A program made the position numbers and the translations under genes. Of a stretch of 64,000 nucleotides of DNA, positions 9,736 through 19,503 are shown one piece after another. Source of the DNA: Symbiodinium microadriaticum (taxonomy: Eukaryota; Sar; Dinophyceae; Suessiales; Symbiodiniaceae); the NCBI GenBank assembly GCA_001939145.1, contig LSRX01000132.1, positions 106,084 through 170,083 of the forward strand. Reading direction: 5' to 3'. Within the stretch, counting starts at the first letter, position 1; each line of letters opens with the position of its first letter. A model generated the notes under the pieces. The model ran no database searches. It saw only the letters and a list, made by a program, of their open reading frames with translations, and was not told the DNA's origin.

Positions 9736-10017
9736 TATACACCAAAACGCAAGTCTACTTTTGATTGAAATGGCCCTCTATATGAAGAGCGACCTCCAGC
9801 CGCCTTTGGCCACAAAACCTAGTCTCACACAGGCCCTGCCACCCTGACGCTCAACCTCGTGAGTTCTTTATAATCATGTAGGTGCCTTAACAACTAGAAT
9901 AGGGTTTCTGGGTATGCCACAGTAAGCAATGTTGCCTAATCACACAGGGAACATAAGGGTTAGTTTTACTAGCTGTTCTGACCTCCACATTACCCCCCCC
10001 CAAACTCAAAGTCACAG

Positions 10018-10070
10018 CCAGGGAGACGTACAAGGCCAACCATTTCGTCCCTCGTCTGCAAGTTTCCGGC
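10018..10070 (+). CDS. Candidate exon ending at GTAGGG
   Basis: It follows GTCACAG and ends at GTAGGGCTTTGGGG. The frame (entry phase 2) reads RETYKANHFVPRLQVSG. Its exit phase fits the next candidate at 10309. Confidence 0.5.
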
Positions 10071-10308
10071 GTAGGGCTTTGGGGTTTCGGCGTTTTAGGG
10101 TTTAGGTGTTTTGGGAGGTCAAATCGTTTTGGGGTTGGTGTGGCCTTTTGGCACCGGGTTGCGCATTCCAGGCACTTGCCCTAAACCCCAAGCCCTGAAC
10201 CCTTAACCCTAAACCCAAAGCCCTGAACCCTAAACCCTGTTTGGATTTGGGCTTCTGAGTTGTGCAGCGCACATAGCGCTTTGACCGTCACAGAGCACTC
10301 TCTCTTAG

Positions 10309-10361
10309 TTCTTGGGGCAGTCAGTCTCCATATCCAACATTGTGGGGAACTCATTGGGGAA
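10309..10361 (+). CDS. Candidate exon with good splice signals
   Basis: A pyrimidine tract (CACTCTCTCTTAG) precedes it and GTGAGA follows. The frame reads FLGQSVSISNIVGNSLG. Phase is compatible with the block ending at 10070. This has some of the best splice-like ends in the window. Confidence 0.55.
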
Positions 10362-10498
10362 GTGAGAGGGGTTCAGTTTCGAGCCCCTCTGGGTGGTCCT
10401 CAATCCAACTAGAAGCCCGGAGTCGTAAATCGTGTAGACCCTCGAACGAAAGGACCGTTAGCTCAGGACGGTCCTAGCAGGAGCTCTAGTCTCTGGAA

Positions 10499-10607
10499 TA
10501 TGGGACTTTCCGAAAATTAGGGGTACCTTATTTTGGAGTCCTTTATAATGAGGATCCTACTATTCAGGGTACTATATTGGGGTCCCCTATTTTCGGAAAC
10601 CCCCAGA
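10499..10607. mobile_element. Palindrome family H, copy 1
   Basis: ATGGGACTTTCCGAAAAT and ATTTTCGGAAACCCCC form the arms. The interior GGGGTACCTTAT...AGGGTACTATATTGGGG is shared with copy 2 at 11.0 kb. Confidence 0.7.
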
Positions 10608-11030
10608 AAGACTTGGAGTTTTGGGGGGTTTAGGGCTTAGGTTTGAAGGCTTCTGACCTCAACCCGGAGTGGGATCTCAATTATCAGACAAAGTTTTCTC
10701 GGGCTGTTTGTACTTAAATTCAAAAGGAACCCCAAACACTAGTCCCGAATCCCTATAAACTCTCCGCCCTGCTTCCGGAACGCTAGACCACCCACCACCC
10801 TCCATCATGGCTGAAATACCCACTAGAGAACTCATTTACGAACCATTACGTACAGGAGCTGCAAGCACGGATTCCCAAAAAACCGAAACCCTAACCCCTG
10901 GCACCCCTATCGGAGCCCTTATGGGAGGAACCCCAAACTCACCCAACCCAAACCTCTGAAACCCTTGTAATTAAGGACCTCTAAAGGAATCCTTCAAGGA
11001 ATCCGAAGCCCCTAACCCCCAAAATCCCAT

Positions 11031-11147
11031 GTGGGAGTTTCCGACAACTAGGAAGACTAGGGGTACCTTATCTTGGCGTCCTTATCATAAAGATCCTACT
11101 ATTTAGGGTACTATATTAGGGTCCCACTATTTTCGGAAACCCCCATA
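11031..11147. mobile_element. Palindrome family H, copy 2
   Basis: It has the same core as copy 1 (GGGGTACCTTATCTTGG, GGTACTATATTAGGGTCCC) with the right arm TTTTCGGAAACCCCCAT. The left arm has a small insertion. Confidence 0.7.
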
Positions 11148-11235
11148 TCCAAACCCAAACCCTAGGCCTCGGAATAAACCTTAAACCCTAAACCCTAAAC
11201 CCAAGCCCCCGAAACCCTTTTAGGAACCCTCACAG

Positions 11236-11302
11236 AAAAGGTCATGGTCTCCACGCCCCGCGGCACACCGCCGAAGTCCTGGACAGCCTGGTCCTCAGCA
11301 GG
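11236..11302 (+). CDS. Candidate exon between CCCTAAA and TTTAGGG arrays
   Basis: It follows CCCTCACAG and ends at GTCTAGGG. The frame (entry phase 2) reads KVMVSTPRGTPPKSWTAWSS plus A. The same donor variant recurs at 41850. Confidence 0.55.
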
Positions 11303-11432
11303 GTCTAGGGTTTAGGCTTTAGGGTCTAGGGTTTAGGGTTTAGGGTTTAGGGTTTAGGTTTTAGGGTTTAGGGTTTAGGTTTTAGGATTTAGGGATTAGG
11401 ATTTAGGTTTTAGGGTTTAGGGTTTAGGGTTT
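11303..11432. repeat. TTTAGGG array
   Basis: It is a run of TTTAGGG with TTTTAGGG variants, starting at the end of the preceding block. Confidence 0.95.
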
Positions 11433-11589
11433 CCTCTCAGGGCTCCTTTCTCGGTTCCTTTTGAGAGCTCCTAGACGGGTTTCAGGGATGAGGGTTTTTG
11501 GGTTTAGGTGCCTAGACATCAGGGTAGCCAGGCTTAGTTATTCGTTTTAGATGAAGATATGCCACAGTACATAGAAATAATTAAACAGT

Positions 11590-11672
11590 ATGATAGATAG
11601 AGAGAGAGAGAGATATATATATATACACACATATATACAGAGAGAGAGAGAGAATATATATATATATATTTA
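11590..11672. repeat. (GA)n/(TA)n microsatellite
   Basis: Alternating GAGAGA and ATATAT tracts; open frames on both strands here are low-complexity artefacts. Confidence 0.95.
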
Positions 11673-11969
11673 TACAGAGAACTTATGCGGGCATTCGTTG
11701 CGCACGTGTTGGTTTGTTCAAGCAAGCTTTCGGGCTAGGGCGTTTCGGCTCTTGGTTTTGTTGAGCTCACGATCCCTGGTTAGGCTTTTGGGGTTTAGGG
11801 TTTGATGCGTAACGGGTTTAGGGCTCAGGGTGTAGCAGAGCCAGATTTCTTAAAATTGGGGGCTGTGGTAGTCTTTTTGTTGGCGAGTGTAGGTCATTTG
11901 TTTAAGGGGCCTTAGGCCTTTGCGCCGCATCCACACTACTGCGAATTATAAGACCTGCTAGATGTCCTG

Positions 11970-12325
11970 AACCCCAAACCCTAAACTCTGAACCCTAAAC
12001 CCTAAACCCAAACCCACAACCCTAAACCCTAAACCCAAACCCAAACCCACAGGTTATATCACACGTGAAAGGGTCCCTTGCTGCCAGCTGTGCTGTAAAC
12101 CTTCGGGAGTCGAAAGTGGGAAGGCTCGAAGGGTTTATAGGGGGTTAGGGCTTATGGGGTTTAGGGGTTTAGGGGTGTAGGGTTTAGGGTTTAGGGGTTG
12201 GGGCTTATCGGGTTTAGGGGTTTAGAGGTGTAGGGTTTAGGGCTTAAGGCTTATAGGATTCAGGGGTTGAGGGGTGGTAGGGCTTAGGGTTTAGGGCTTA
12301 GGGGTTAGGGCTTATAGGGTTTAGC
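11970..12325. repeat. CCCTAAA array, short unique spacer, TTTAGGG array
   Basis: The CCCTAAA part is at about 11970-12050 and the TTTAGGG part at about 12130-12325 with GGGGCTTATCGGG variants. The spacer (about 80 bp) shows no convincing frame. Confidence 0.85.
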
Positions 12326-12826
12326 GGTGTAGGGGTCCTGGGGTGTCGGCTTTGAGGGTGCCTCTGCTTAGCCCAAAGAGGGTAGTCGGGGCGTTTAGGA
12401 TGCTGGTGTACTGCTACCCATGGGATAGAGTCTTCGCACACTTATCAATTAAGGGCCTTCGGCTCTACAAAGAAATGCTCAGAATCAAACCCTAAAGCCC
12501 TAAACGTAATTGGGGTTTGGTGGATGGGAATCCGAAAAACATTCTGCCCTAAACCCTATAAACCCTCAACCCTGAACCCTAAACCCTAAACCCTTCACCG
12601 ACTCCGGGCATAGTGGGGATTCTTTAACGTGAATGCGACTCCGAGGACTCGAGCCTGAGCTCCTTTCCATACCCGGATCCCATGATATGTTTCTTCATTA
12701 GGCTTAAAGTTCGAGGTTTCGGGGCTTGGGTTCAGGGTATAAGGTTTAGGGTTTAGGGTTTAGGGTTTAGTAGGGTTTAGGGTTTAAGGTTTAGGGTTTA
12801 GGGTTTAGTAGGGTCCTAGGGTTTAG

Positions 12827-12956
12827 GGTGACCTTTGTCTCAGCAAGCCCGACGCTTCGTGCTATGGGCTCTGGAATGAATTCCCTGGCCCGAAACTACA
12901 GCCTAAACCCTAACAGCCTCGTCAAGGAGTTTGAGACCCAAAAATGTAAACACCCA
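12827..12956 (+). CDS. Candidate exon abutting a family G element
   Basis: A 43-codon frame (entry phase 1) runs VTFVSASPTLRAMGSGMNSL, then ARNYSLNPNSLVKEF, then KCKHP, and ends at the consensus-like donor GTAAGT. A second frame (DLCLSKPDASCYGLWNEFPG) is also open over part of it. The left flank is a TTTAGGG array, the reverse of the usual layout. Confidence 0.45.
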
Positions 12957-13078
12957 GTAAGTCTAGGACATTTTCAGGTGGGTAGTTACCGTTATAGGAG
13001 CCTTATAGAAGGTCTATATACCTGATAGAAGCCTTATAGAAGCCCTATATACCCTAAACTCCCCACCTTTAGTTTCCT
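12957..13078. mobile_element. Family G element, copy 1
   Basis: TCTAGGACATTTTCAGGTGG, AGCCTTATAGAAGGTCTATA and CTCCCCACCTTTAG are shared with 21.8 and 35.9 kb. The inner part from GTGGGTAG to CCTTTAG is 95 bp and has intron-like GT...AG ends. Confidence 0.8.
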
Positions 13079-13245
13079 AAACCCCTGAACCCTTGGCCCT
13101 TAACCCTAAATCCCTAAATCCCTAAACCCTAAATACCCTATATACCCTAAACCATAACACCTGTAGTATCCTTTAACCCCTAACCCCTAAACTCTAAATC
13201 CCTAAACCCCTAAACCCTAAACCTTAAACCCTGTAGTTTCCTTTA
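13079..13245. repeat. CCCTAAA array
   Basis: Degenerate CCCTAAA/CCCTAAAT units lie upstream of the next coding-like block. Confidence 0.9.
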
Positions 13246-13277
13246 TTTAAGCCGCAAATGCAAACCCGGAATCTGAG

Positions 13278-13336
13278 CCCCGGCCGTGGCTCGAAGCAGG
13301 TCCGCGCCGCCCACGTCCTGACTGCAGAGCATCTCG
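13278..13336 (+). CDS. Candidate exon between CCCTAAA and TTTAGGG arrays
   Basis: It follows ATCTGAG and ends at GTTTTGGG. The frame (entry phase 1) reads PGRGSKQVRAAHVLTAEHL. The donor variant recurs at 15360 and 37634. Confidence 0.5.
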
Positions 13337-13422
13337 GTTTTGGGTTTAGGGGTTTAGGGGTTTAGGGTTTAGGGCTTAGGGTTTAGGGCTTAGGACTTAG
13401 GGTTTAGGGTTTAGGGCCTTTT

Positions 13423-13438
13423 GGGGGGGGGGGGGGGG
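13423..13438. repeat. Homopolymer G16
   Basis: A run of 16 G follows a TTTAGGG array; on the array strand it could take part in G-quadruplex structure. Confidence 0.95.
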
Positions 13439-13991
13439 CCGAGGAAACTTTGGGAATGTGGTACGTGTGTACAAGTACAGGGCTCCTGAGGACTATTCTG
13501 TGAAATTTTGCAGCTCATTCTGGGGATATTCGTCACGATACCAACCCTGCATCAGTAATGATTACCACAAGTGATGCTGTGAACATTTTTGCCTAGTCCC
13601 TACCGAATTACACTGCAATGAACAGGGGCTTAGGTAAGGGATGCCATCATTGAAAGGTACTCGCCCTTCCCAAAACTTTATTTTTCAGGCCTTGACTTGA
13701 TACCCCGCAGACTAAGGCTACAGCACCGATTCTTTACCGAAGCTCAGACAAGAGAGAAGATACGCCCCTAAACCCTTAAACTGTAGCTCCTTTAAAGGAG
13801 CTACCCCAAATAAACCCCTAAGCCCCGGAACCCTTTTAGATCCCTTGTGGTAGATCCCTTAAAGGAACTTCTTAAAGAAGCCCTTAAAGCCCGGCACCCT
13901 TATAGATCCCTTGTAGTAGGTCCCTTATAGATCCCATTAAATGGGACTCTTAAAGGAGCCCCTAAGGTAACCCTGAGAAAGGGATTTCCAG

Positions 13992-14086
13992 GCCCGACAA
14001 GTGGGTGGTGGTGAACAACAGAAGCTCGGACGAGCCGATCTTCCCGCTCAACTATGCGGCCGCCTTGGCTTCGGGACTGTACGGCT
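13992..14086 (+). CDS. Candidate exon, strongly protein-like
   Basis: It follows GATTTCCAG. The frame (entry phase 1) begins PDKWVVVNNRSSDEPIFPLN and continues YAAALASGLY. The end is GTAAAACC or, two bases earlier, GCTGTA. A TTTAGGG array follows. No family is recognised. Confidence 0.55.
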
Positions 14087-14280
14087 GTAAAACCTTAAAG
14101 CTTATAGGGGCTTTGGGCTTAGGGTTTTTAGGGCTTTAGGGCTTTAGGGTTTAGGGTTTACGGTTTCCAGCGTCTTGACTTCTTGAAGGGATTTCACAGG
14201 GTTTCTTTTCCGAGCCTTTGCTGGTTTCTCGACGGGTTTGGGGTGTGGGACAGTTGGAGTTTCAAAGGTTTCATGGATTC

Positions 14281-14514
14281 GGGTAGTTCTCTAGTCTAAA
14301 TTAGGGTCCCTTTCAGTGTCCTCTTCTATTAAGGGTGCCGTGCTCTGCCCTGAACCCTAAACCCTAAACCCCTAAACCCTAAACCCCTAAACCCCAAACC
14401 CTAAAACCCTAAACCCTAGAAACCCGAAAGGCCCTAAACGCTAAATCTTAAGCCCTAAAACCCTAAACTCTTTTAGGCACCTAAAAAGGGGGCTCTGATT
14501 TCCAGAACTGCCGA
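14281..14514. mobile_element. Family C split by a CCCTAAA array
   Basis: The left arm and AAGGGTGCCGT core are present (14281-14343), and CACCTAAAAAGGGGGCTCTGA with a degenerate right arm lies at 14478-14514. About 130 bp of CCCTAAA repeats sit between them. The block NCRGRIFRGSSGAKGFQ (14506-14558, after TTTCCAG) overlaps this end and may be an exon, but it partly reads through the arm. Confidence 0.6.
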
Positions 14515-14859
14515 GGTCGAATCTTCAGAGGCTCTAGTGGGGCTAAGGGATTTCAGGGGTTGGACCTAAGCCCTAAACCCTAAACCCAGGGTTTAGGGTT
14601 TAAAGTTTAGGGTAACCCTAAACCCGAGACCCTAAACTAGATGCGTAAATTAGCATTTTCATACTATAGTAAGCCCCCAAACTCCAGTCTAGTTTTTTAT
14701 GACCATGTATAAGTCTGTGTTAACACTGAGAGATGCTAGGTTTTTGGTTTTTAGATTTGTGGCAGGAGGTATGGATCCAGTTTAGGTTGAGTGTTGAAGT
14801 GGGTCTTTAGATTTTGGAGATTGGTGTTTGAGACATGAAAAAGGCTTCCATCTGATGGC

Positions 14860-15235
14860 ACTGCATTCTGAAGCTGTCCAAGTTGTACAGAACTTCCGAA
14901 AAGGTTCCATCTGCAAGCGCCGCATCGCCTGGATCCGTACCGACAGAAGTAGTGGTCGTCGTCAGTAGGAAGAAGAAGTGGTGGTAGTAGTCGTGGTTAG
15001 TCGTCGTCGTCGTCGCGTGTCGTCATCGTCGTCATCGCGGTCGTTGTCCTAGGTCGCTCATCGTTGTCGGCGTAGAAGCATCACTCCTGACGTGAGGTGC
15101 CACAGAGGCGCACTCAGATTGAAAAGAAGCTTGGGTACTGCTGATCTTGAGTACTAAAACCCTGAGCCGTGTCTTTCACAATGTATTGGCAGGTTTAGCG
15201 AACCAAAAACAAAAGCCAGAAATGGCCAAAACAAG
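14860..15235. other. Unique stretch with CGTCGT-rich simple sequence
   Basis: The region 14950-15060 is rich in GTCGTC and GGTGGT triplets. No reliable frame is seen. Confidence 0.4.
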
Positions 15236-15303
15236 CCTGAAGCCCTAACCCTAAACCCTAAACCCTAAACCCAAGCCTTGAACCCTAAAGCGCGGAAGCC
15301 TAG

Positions 15304-15359
15304 GCCCGGGAGTTCATCCAAGAGGAGCGGCTGACTTGTCCCCAACCACAGGCGGGGTG
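15304..15359 (+). CDS. Candidate exon between CCCTAAA and TTTAGGG arrays
   Basis: It follows AGCCTAG and ends at GTTTTGGGG. The frame reads AREFIQEERLTCPQPQAG. A long TTTAGGG array with GGATTAGGG units follows immediately. Confidence 0.52.
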
Positions 15360-15495
15360 GTTTTGGGGTTTAGGGTTTAGGGATTAGGGTTTAGGGATTA
15401 GGGTTTAGGGATTAGGGTTTAGGGTTTAGGGATTAGGGTTTAGGGTTTGGGGTTTAGGGCTTAGGGTTAGGGTTTAGGGTTTAGGGTTTAGGGTG
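15360..15495. repeat. TTTAGGG array
   Basis: TTTAGGGATTAGGG dimers repeat several times before pure TTTAGGG. Confidence 0.95.
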
Positions 15496-16337
15496 CCTGT
15501 TCGTTTATGACGGATCCTTTAAGGGTTCCTTCAAGGGTGCACTAAAGGTTCCCTGTCAGGGTTCAAAGATTTCGGATGTAGGGCTGCTTCTGGAATCCTT
15601 GAGGGGTTGTGAATTTGAGGGTTGTAAAACGGGCCTCTTCAGCGGGTGCTTAAAGGTTTGCTACGGCACTTGACGGTGTATAGGGGTATGATAGAATTAA
15701 AAACCCTAAACCCTATAAACCCTAGTTTAGAACCGCAGGGTTTGGAGATCAGGGCTTTCACGGTTTCGGGGGGGGGGTCGGAGTTCAGGATCGTTGTTTT
15801 GCTTATTGCAGGGTGTAGCTTCTGTCCGAAGCGCGTTAGTCCGATCGGGGGGGGGCGCTTTTTAACAAAGGTTAGGGCCGGTTATAATTATAGAGTGTAC
15901 GCTGTAGGATTTGGGGATTTGGGGGTTTGGAGGCTTGTTCCAAAGGCTTCAGAAGCTCACAGGGTCATAACGGCTGCTCATTGAATTTCAGTGATGTTTA
16001 AAGGAATCCTCAAAGGGTCCACGAGGGCTCTGTAGAGGGTCCCAAGTGGTATCTCTAAACGGCCCTGTACGGGGTCTGAGCGGTATGAGGCCCTCGTGAC
16101 ATATTTTGACACCCTGACCGATGCGGTGAGCGCCATTAGGCAATGCGCACGCACTTTCGGCCATCGAGGAATACACCTCCCTTTTCTGCCAAAAACATTC
16201 AACACAGCCTGCTGCGGCACCGCTTGGGTGCTGCTCCCCCGCCCTGGTTGGGCCAGGCGCCACAAGGGAGGTGTTGCACCTCCCTAAACCCTAAACCCTA
16301 AACCCTTCCTTGGTCGCAGTCGGGTGGCGGTCTCTAG

Positions 16338-16447
16338 GGACAAAACCGGGGGCCAGATCCTGCCCTGGCACTAGGACCTGCAGGCGGGCCGCAAGCCAGC
16401 GTGGCCGCCGAAGTCGCAATCGGCGGAGAAGACCTGAAATCGATAGG
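16338..16447 (+). CDS. Candidate exon between CCCTAAA and TTTAGGG arrays
   Basis: It follows TCTCTAG and ends at GTTAGGG. The only frame open throughout reads GQNRGPDPALALGPAGGPQA and continues SVAAEVAIGGEDLKS. It is Ala/Gly-rich. Other frames have internal stops. Confidence 0.48.
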
Positions 16448-17201
16448 GTTAGGGCTTAGGGTTTAGATTTAAATTTAGGGTTTAGGGTTTATATTCTCGC
16501 CTGAAACAACAGTCAAGTCTCCCTTTGAGAAGTCGATGCGATTCGATTCCAATGAATTTAAAGCGAAAACAGCCTCTGAACTACTCCAAAGCTGCTACTC
16601 CCCCAACGGCTTAGAGATTAAATGGGTGTGTAAGGAGTTTCCACAGGATTCCGCTTGGGTTCTCTGGGAATCTATTGTGGCCACTTGAGTTTGTTTGCTT
16701 CCTTGGTGGCTTGGTAGCTCTATGTCCCAGGTTCCAGGAACGGATACTAGCTTAAAGAAATTGTGTTGCGTTCTTCTGACAGAGGGTCCTGAAATGTGGT
16801 TGGCATAGTTTCACGATGTCGTAGCTGCAGAGTTTCGCTTGCCTAGCTGCAGAACTCGGCCAAAGTGGGGGCGGCATGACGATAAAGCCCTAAAACCCTA
16901 AACCCTAAACCCTAAACTCAACGCCTCCTGAGTCCCCACCCAAATCCCGACCTCCGGAACCCTCATGCCTCCTAGACCCCACATCTCCAATTCCTAAACC
17001 CAATTCCCCCATAGAATTCACATAAGCCTCTACAGTCTCTTTTCCCTTAGCCACTAAACCGTAACCACAGAGCCCCAAAACCCTAAACCCTAATCCCTCA
17101 ACCCTAAACCTAATCCCTAATCCTTCAACCCTAAACCCTAAGCCCTAACCCTCAGCAAAAATTTAGGGTTTAGGTCTCTAGGGTCTTGGGGGTGCCCGCA
17201 G

Positions 17202-17277
17202 ACGCCGACATCGTTTCAGCACTCAGATCCCTAACAAGGCTCTTAGGAACGAGGCGCTTAAACAAAAAACTCTTCGA
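17202..17277 (+). CDS. Candidate exon
   Basis: It follows TGCCCGCAG and ends at GTTATAAT. The frame (entry phase 2) reads ADIVSALRSLTRLLGTRRLN then KKLF. The donor resembles the one at 54709. A longer minus-strand frame also covers it, but its composition is less convincing. Confidence 0.48.
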
Positions 17278-17407
17278 GTTATAATGAGGAGCTTTCCCGA
17301 CGTTCTTCAATAATAGTCCTACTTCTGGCATTTTTTGGAGTGTCGTGTCGGGTGTGCCACTGCGGGCATTGGCATTGCATTTTCGTCTCGGGTCTGTGGC
17401 CTTGCAG

Positions 17408-17451
17408 GGGTGTTTCAGGTTTCTCCCGGCCCAGCCCCTAAGCTGAACCAT
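17408..17451 (+). CDS. Candidate exon with strong acceptor
   Basis: GTGGCCTTGCAG precedes it and GTTAGGGTTTAGG follows. The frame (entry phase 2) reads VFQVSPGPAPKLNH. Phase does not fit the block ending at 17277, so one of the two boundaries is probably wrong. Confidence 0.5.
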
Positions 17452-17876
17452 GTTAGGGTTTAGGGGTTTAGGGTTTAGGGGTTTAAGGTTTAGGGTTTAG
17501 GGTTGCTTAGCGTTTGACTGACGGCGAATCGCACGGGCACTGTCAGGTGATGCCCTGCGAAGCGACACTTTGATGGCATCAGAACATGGATCTATAGTAA
17601 ATAATATGGTTTCCTTGTTATGGTAACTTAGAATATATTATGGTTTCCTTATTGTGTTATCTAATTAAATCCTTTAACAAAAACCCAGTTTAGCGCTTAG
17701 GGTTTCAGGAATTTGGGTTCAGGTTTTGTAGAAAGATGAAGCGGATTTCGCTGCATAGATCCAGAAGAGCTCGGGTAGGGTATGGGGGATTTAGAGCTTG
17801 GGTCGGGCGGCTGCGATCCTGATACCCTGAACCCCAAATCGATTGGGTCTGAACGGCTCCCAGTGGTTTCAGGGCT

Positions 17877-17970
17877 TACCCATAGGCCCCTAAGTAGTTC
17901 CTTTTTGTGGTTCATGTTTAGAATCCTATAAGGTAATCCCAAAAAGGAACTACTTAGGGGCCTACGGATA
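17877..17970. mobile_element. Palindrome family A, complete
   Basis: TACCCATAGGCCCCTAAGTA mirrors TACTTAGGGGCCTACGGATA with the AGTTCCTTTTT / AAAAAGGAACT extension; the loop contains GTTTAGAATCCTATAAGG. Confidence 0.88.
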
Positions 17971-18092
17971 AAAGGTTACTTGCCTACAGCTCCAGCTGGC
18001 GCTGGACTCCCTGACACATAGGCTGAGTGGTTATACCGTGGCTATGTTGGTTAATGATACTGTTATACTCTTTACTATTATCGCCTTGTTAG

Positions 18093-18445
18093 TACATACA
18101 TACATACATACATACATACATACATACATACATACCTGCCGACAGACAGACAGACAGCGAGGCAAACAGACGGACAGACAGCCAGCCGGGCAGGCAGGCA
18201 GACAGACAGAGAGACAGAGGCAGGCAGGCATGCAGGCGTACATAAATGCACAAATACAGCCGTTTTATACATGTATGCAGCAAAAGATCGGTAGATAGAT
18301 AGTGAATTACATGGATACATAGACAGACAGATAGACAGATAGGTGGGTAGATATAGACAGATCGATAGACAGATAAACCGACAGATGGATAAACAGATGG
18401 ATGGATGGATAGATAGATAATTAGATAGATAGACAGATGATCTGC
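18093..18445. repeat. Tetranucleotide microsatellites
   Basis: (ATAC)n, then (ACAG)/(GCAG) units, then a long GATA/GACA tract. The 140-codon minus-strand frame over it is pure low complexity. Confidence 0.97.
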
Positions 18446-18584
18446 CGCAAAGCCCTATTCTAATCAAGACCTCGGCATCAGGGACCTGCATTAGGGACAC
18501 TCAGCCTTCCCCGCGGATTACTGAGGCGACGAGATGACTCCGCATATTAGACGCTGCAAACTATGCTTGCTGTCTCCCTAGACC

Positions 18585-18690
18585 AGTAAACCCTCAAGCC
18601 TGAAATCCTTAAACCGCATACTAGCCCTAAACCCTCAACCCTAAACCCCTAAACCACTAAACCCTAAACCCTAAACCCCAAATTGACCCA
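18585..18690. repeat. CCCTAAA array
   Basis: CCCTAAA units precede a Cys-rich coding-like block. Confidence 0.9.
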
Positions 18691-18720
18691 TACCCCCCAA
18701 ACCTTACACTGCTAACCAAG

Positions 18721-18793
18721 GATGCAGTGCCCATTGAACCACTTTCCAAGCGATGATAACTGCGGGGACTACCTCTGCCGGGAGAGCGACGAG
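18721..18793 (+). CDS. Candidate Cys-rich exon
   Basis: It follows CTAACCAAG; the frame (entry phase 1) reads MQCPLNHFPSDDNCGDYLCR then ESDE, with three Cys. The end is either a GC donor (GCTTGA) or, in another frame, GTTGCT at 18805. A CCCTAAA array lies before it and TTTAGGG repeats after it. Confidence 0.48.
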
Positions 18794-19191
18794 GCTTGAA
18801 CCCGGTTGCTTGGGGTAGGGCTCTTTTGGGCTTAGGGTTTAGGGTTTAGGGCTCTTTTGGGGCTTAGGGTTTAGGGTTTAGGGCTCGTTTGGGGCTTAGG
18901 GTTTTAAAGTTTAGGGTTTAGGGCCCTTTTAGGGTTTAGGGTTTTGGGGCTGTGTAATAAGGGTGCTAGCAGGTTTTAGGAGGATTTATAAGGGCTCTGT
19001 AGATCATAGGTTGGGTTCAGGTTTCAGACGGATCTTGGGCATTAAGTGGGTCGACTAGTTGCAGTCAATGATGTCTACGTATCATGGCACCTTACACGGA
19101 AGAACCGCTAAGACGGCAGCAGCCCTCCCCTTTTTTTGGTTCCATGTTAGCCGCAAGAAGGTATTTGATTTGGCCGCGAAAGTAGTTCTTT

Positions 19192-19503
19192 TTGTCCCTA
19201 TATAACCGGCTCGTGAAGCAGCATGCTCCGGGCCACCAGTTCACTCCACTTCTCTTTGGTCGCAACCTGCAAAGGCGGGCGCGCCAGACCCATTCGGCAG
19301 AAGCCGCTCACCTGCCACCGAGGATTGTCTTGAATCCTGGGACGCATCACTTGGAGCATGATGTGTTTCAGGGGCAACCTGGGAAAGACGCCCAACAGTC
19401 AAAGAGCGATATTCTGCGAGTCAGTCGTGCGCAAACATCGGCAGGCATGCCCCCTAAGAGCCCAGTGGATTACTGGGTTTTAGGTAGTGCGGATGGTTAC
19501 TGA
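19192..19503 (+). CDS. Hypothetical ORF, uncertain
   Basis: A 103-codon frame in GC-rich unique sequence, for example AAHLPPRIVLNPGTHHLEHD. A 65-codon minus-strand frame overlaps it with an equally plausible composition, so coding strand and reality are unresolved. Confidence 0.28.
   Translation: MSLYNRLVKQHAPGHQFTPLLFGRNLQRRARQTHSAEAAHLPPRIVLNPGTHHLEHDVFQGQPGKDAQQSKSDILRVSRAQTSAGMPPKSPVDYWVLGSADGY

Noticed and set aside
11534..11805. Open frames on both strands
   Set aside because: They are translations of (GA)n/(TA)n microsatellite DNA.
12614..12655. Possible exon WGFFNVNATPRTRA after GGGCATAG
   Set aside because: It has no donor at its end and an internal GTGAAT would leave only five codons; too weak to list.
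15978..16287. Overlapping 91-95 codon minus-strand frames and a 63-codon plus frame
   Set aside because: Three frames are open at once in GC-rich DNA, none has a motif, and the ends contain a GGGAGGTG / CACCTCCC inverted repeat; I could not choose a coding frame.
17170..17451. 93-codon minus-strand ORF
   Set aside because: It covers two plus-strand blocks that have better splice-like ends and composition; the minus frame shows no recognisable feature.
18078..18500. 140-codon minus-strand open frame
   Set aside because: It is the translation of GATA/GACA/ATAC microsatellites (repeats of CMYVCMYV and SICLSI type), with no real protein features.
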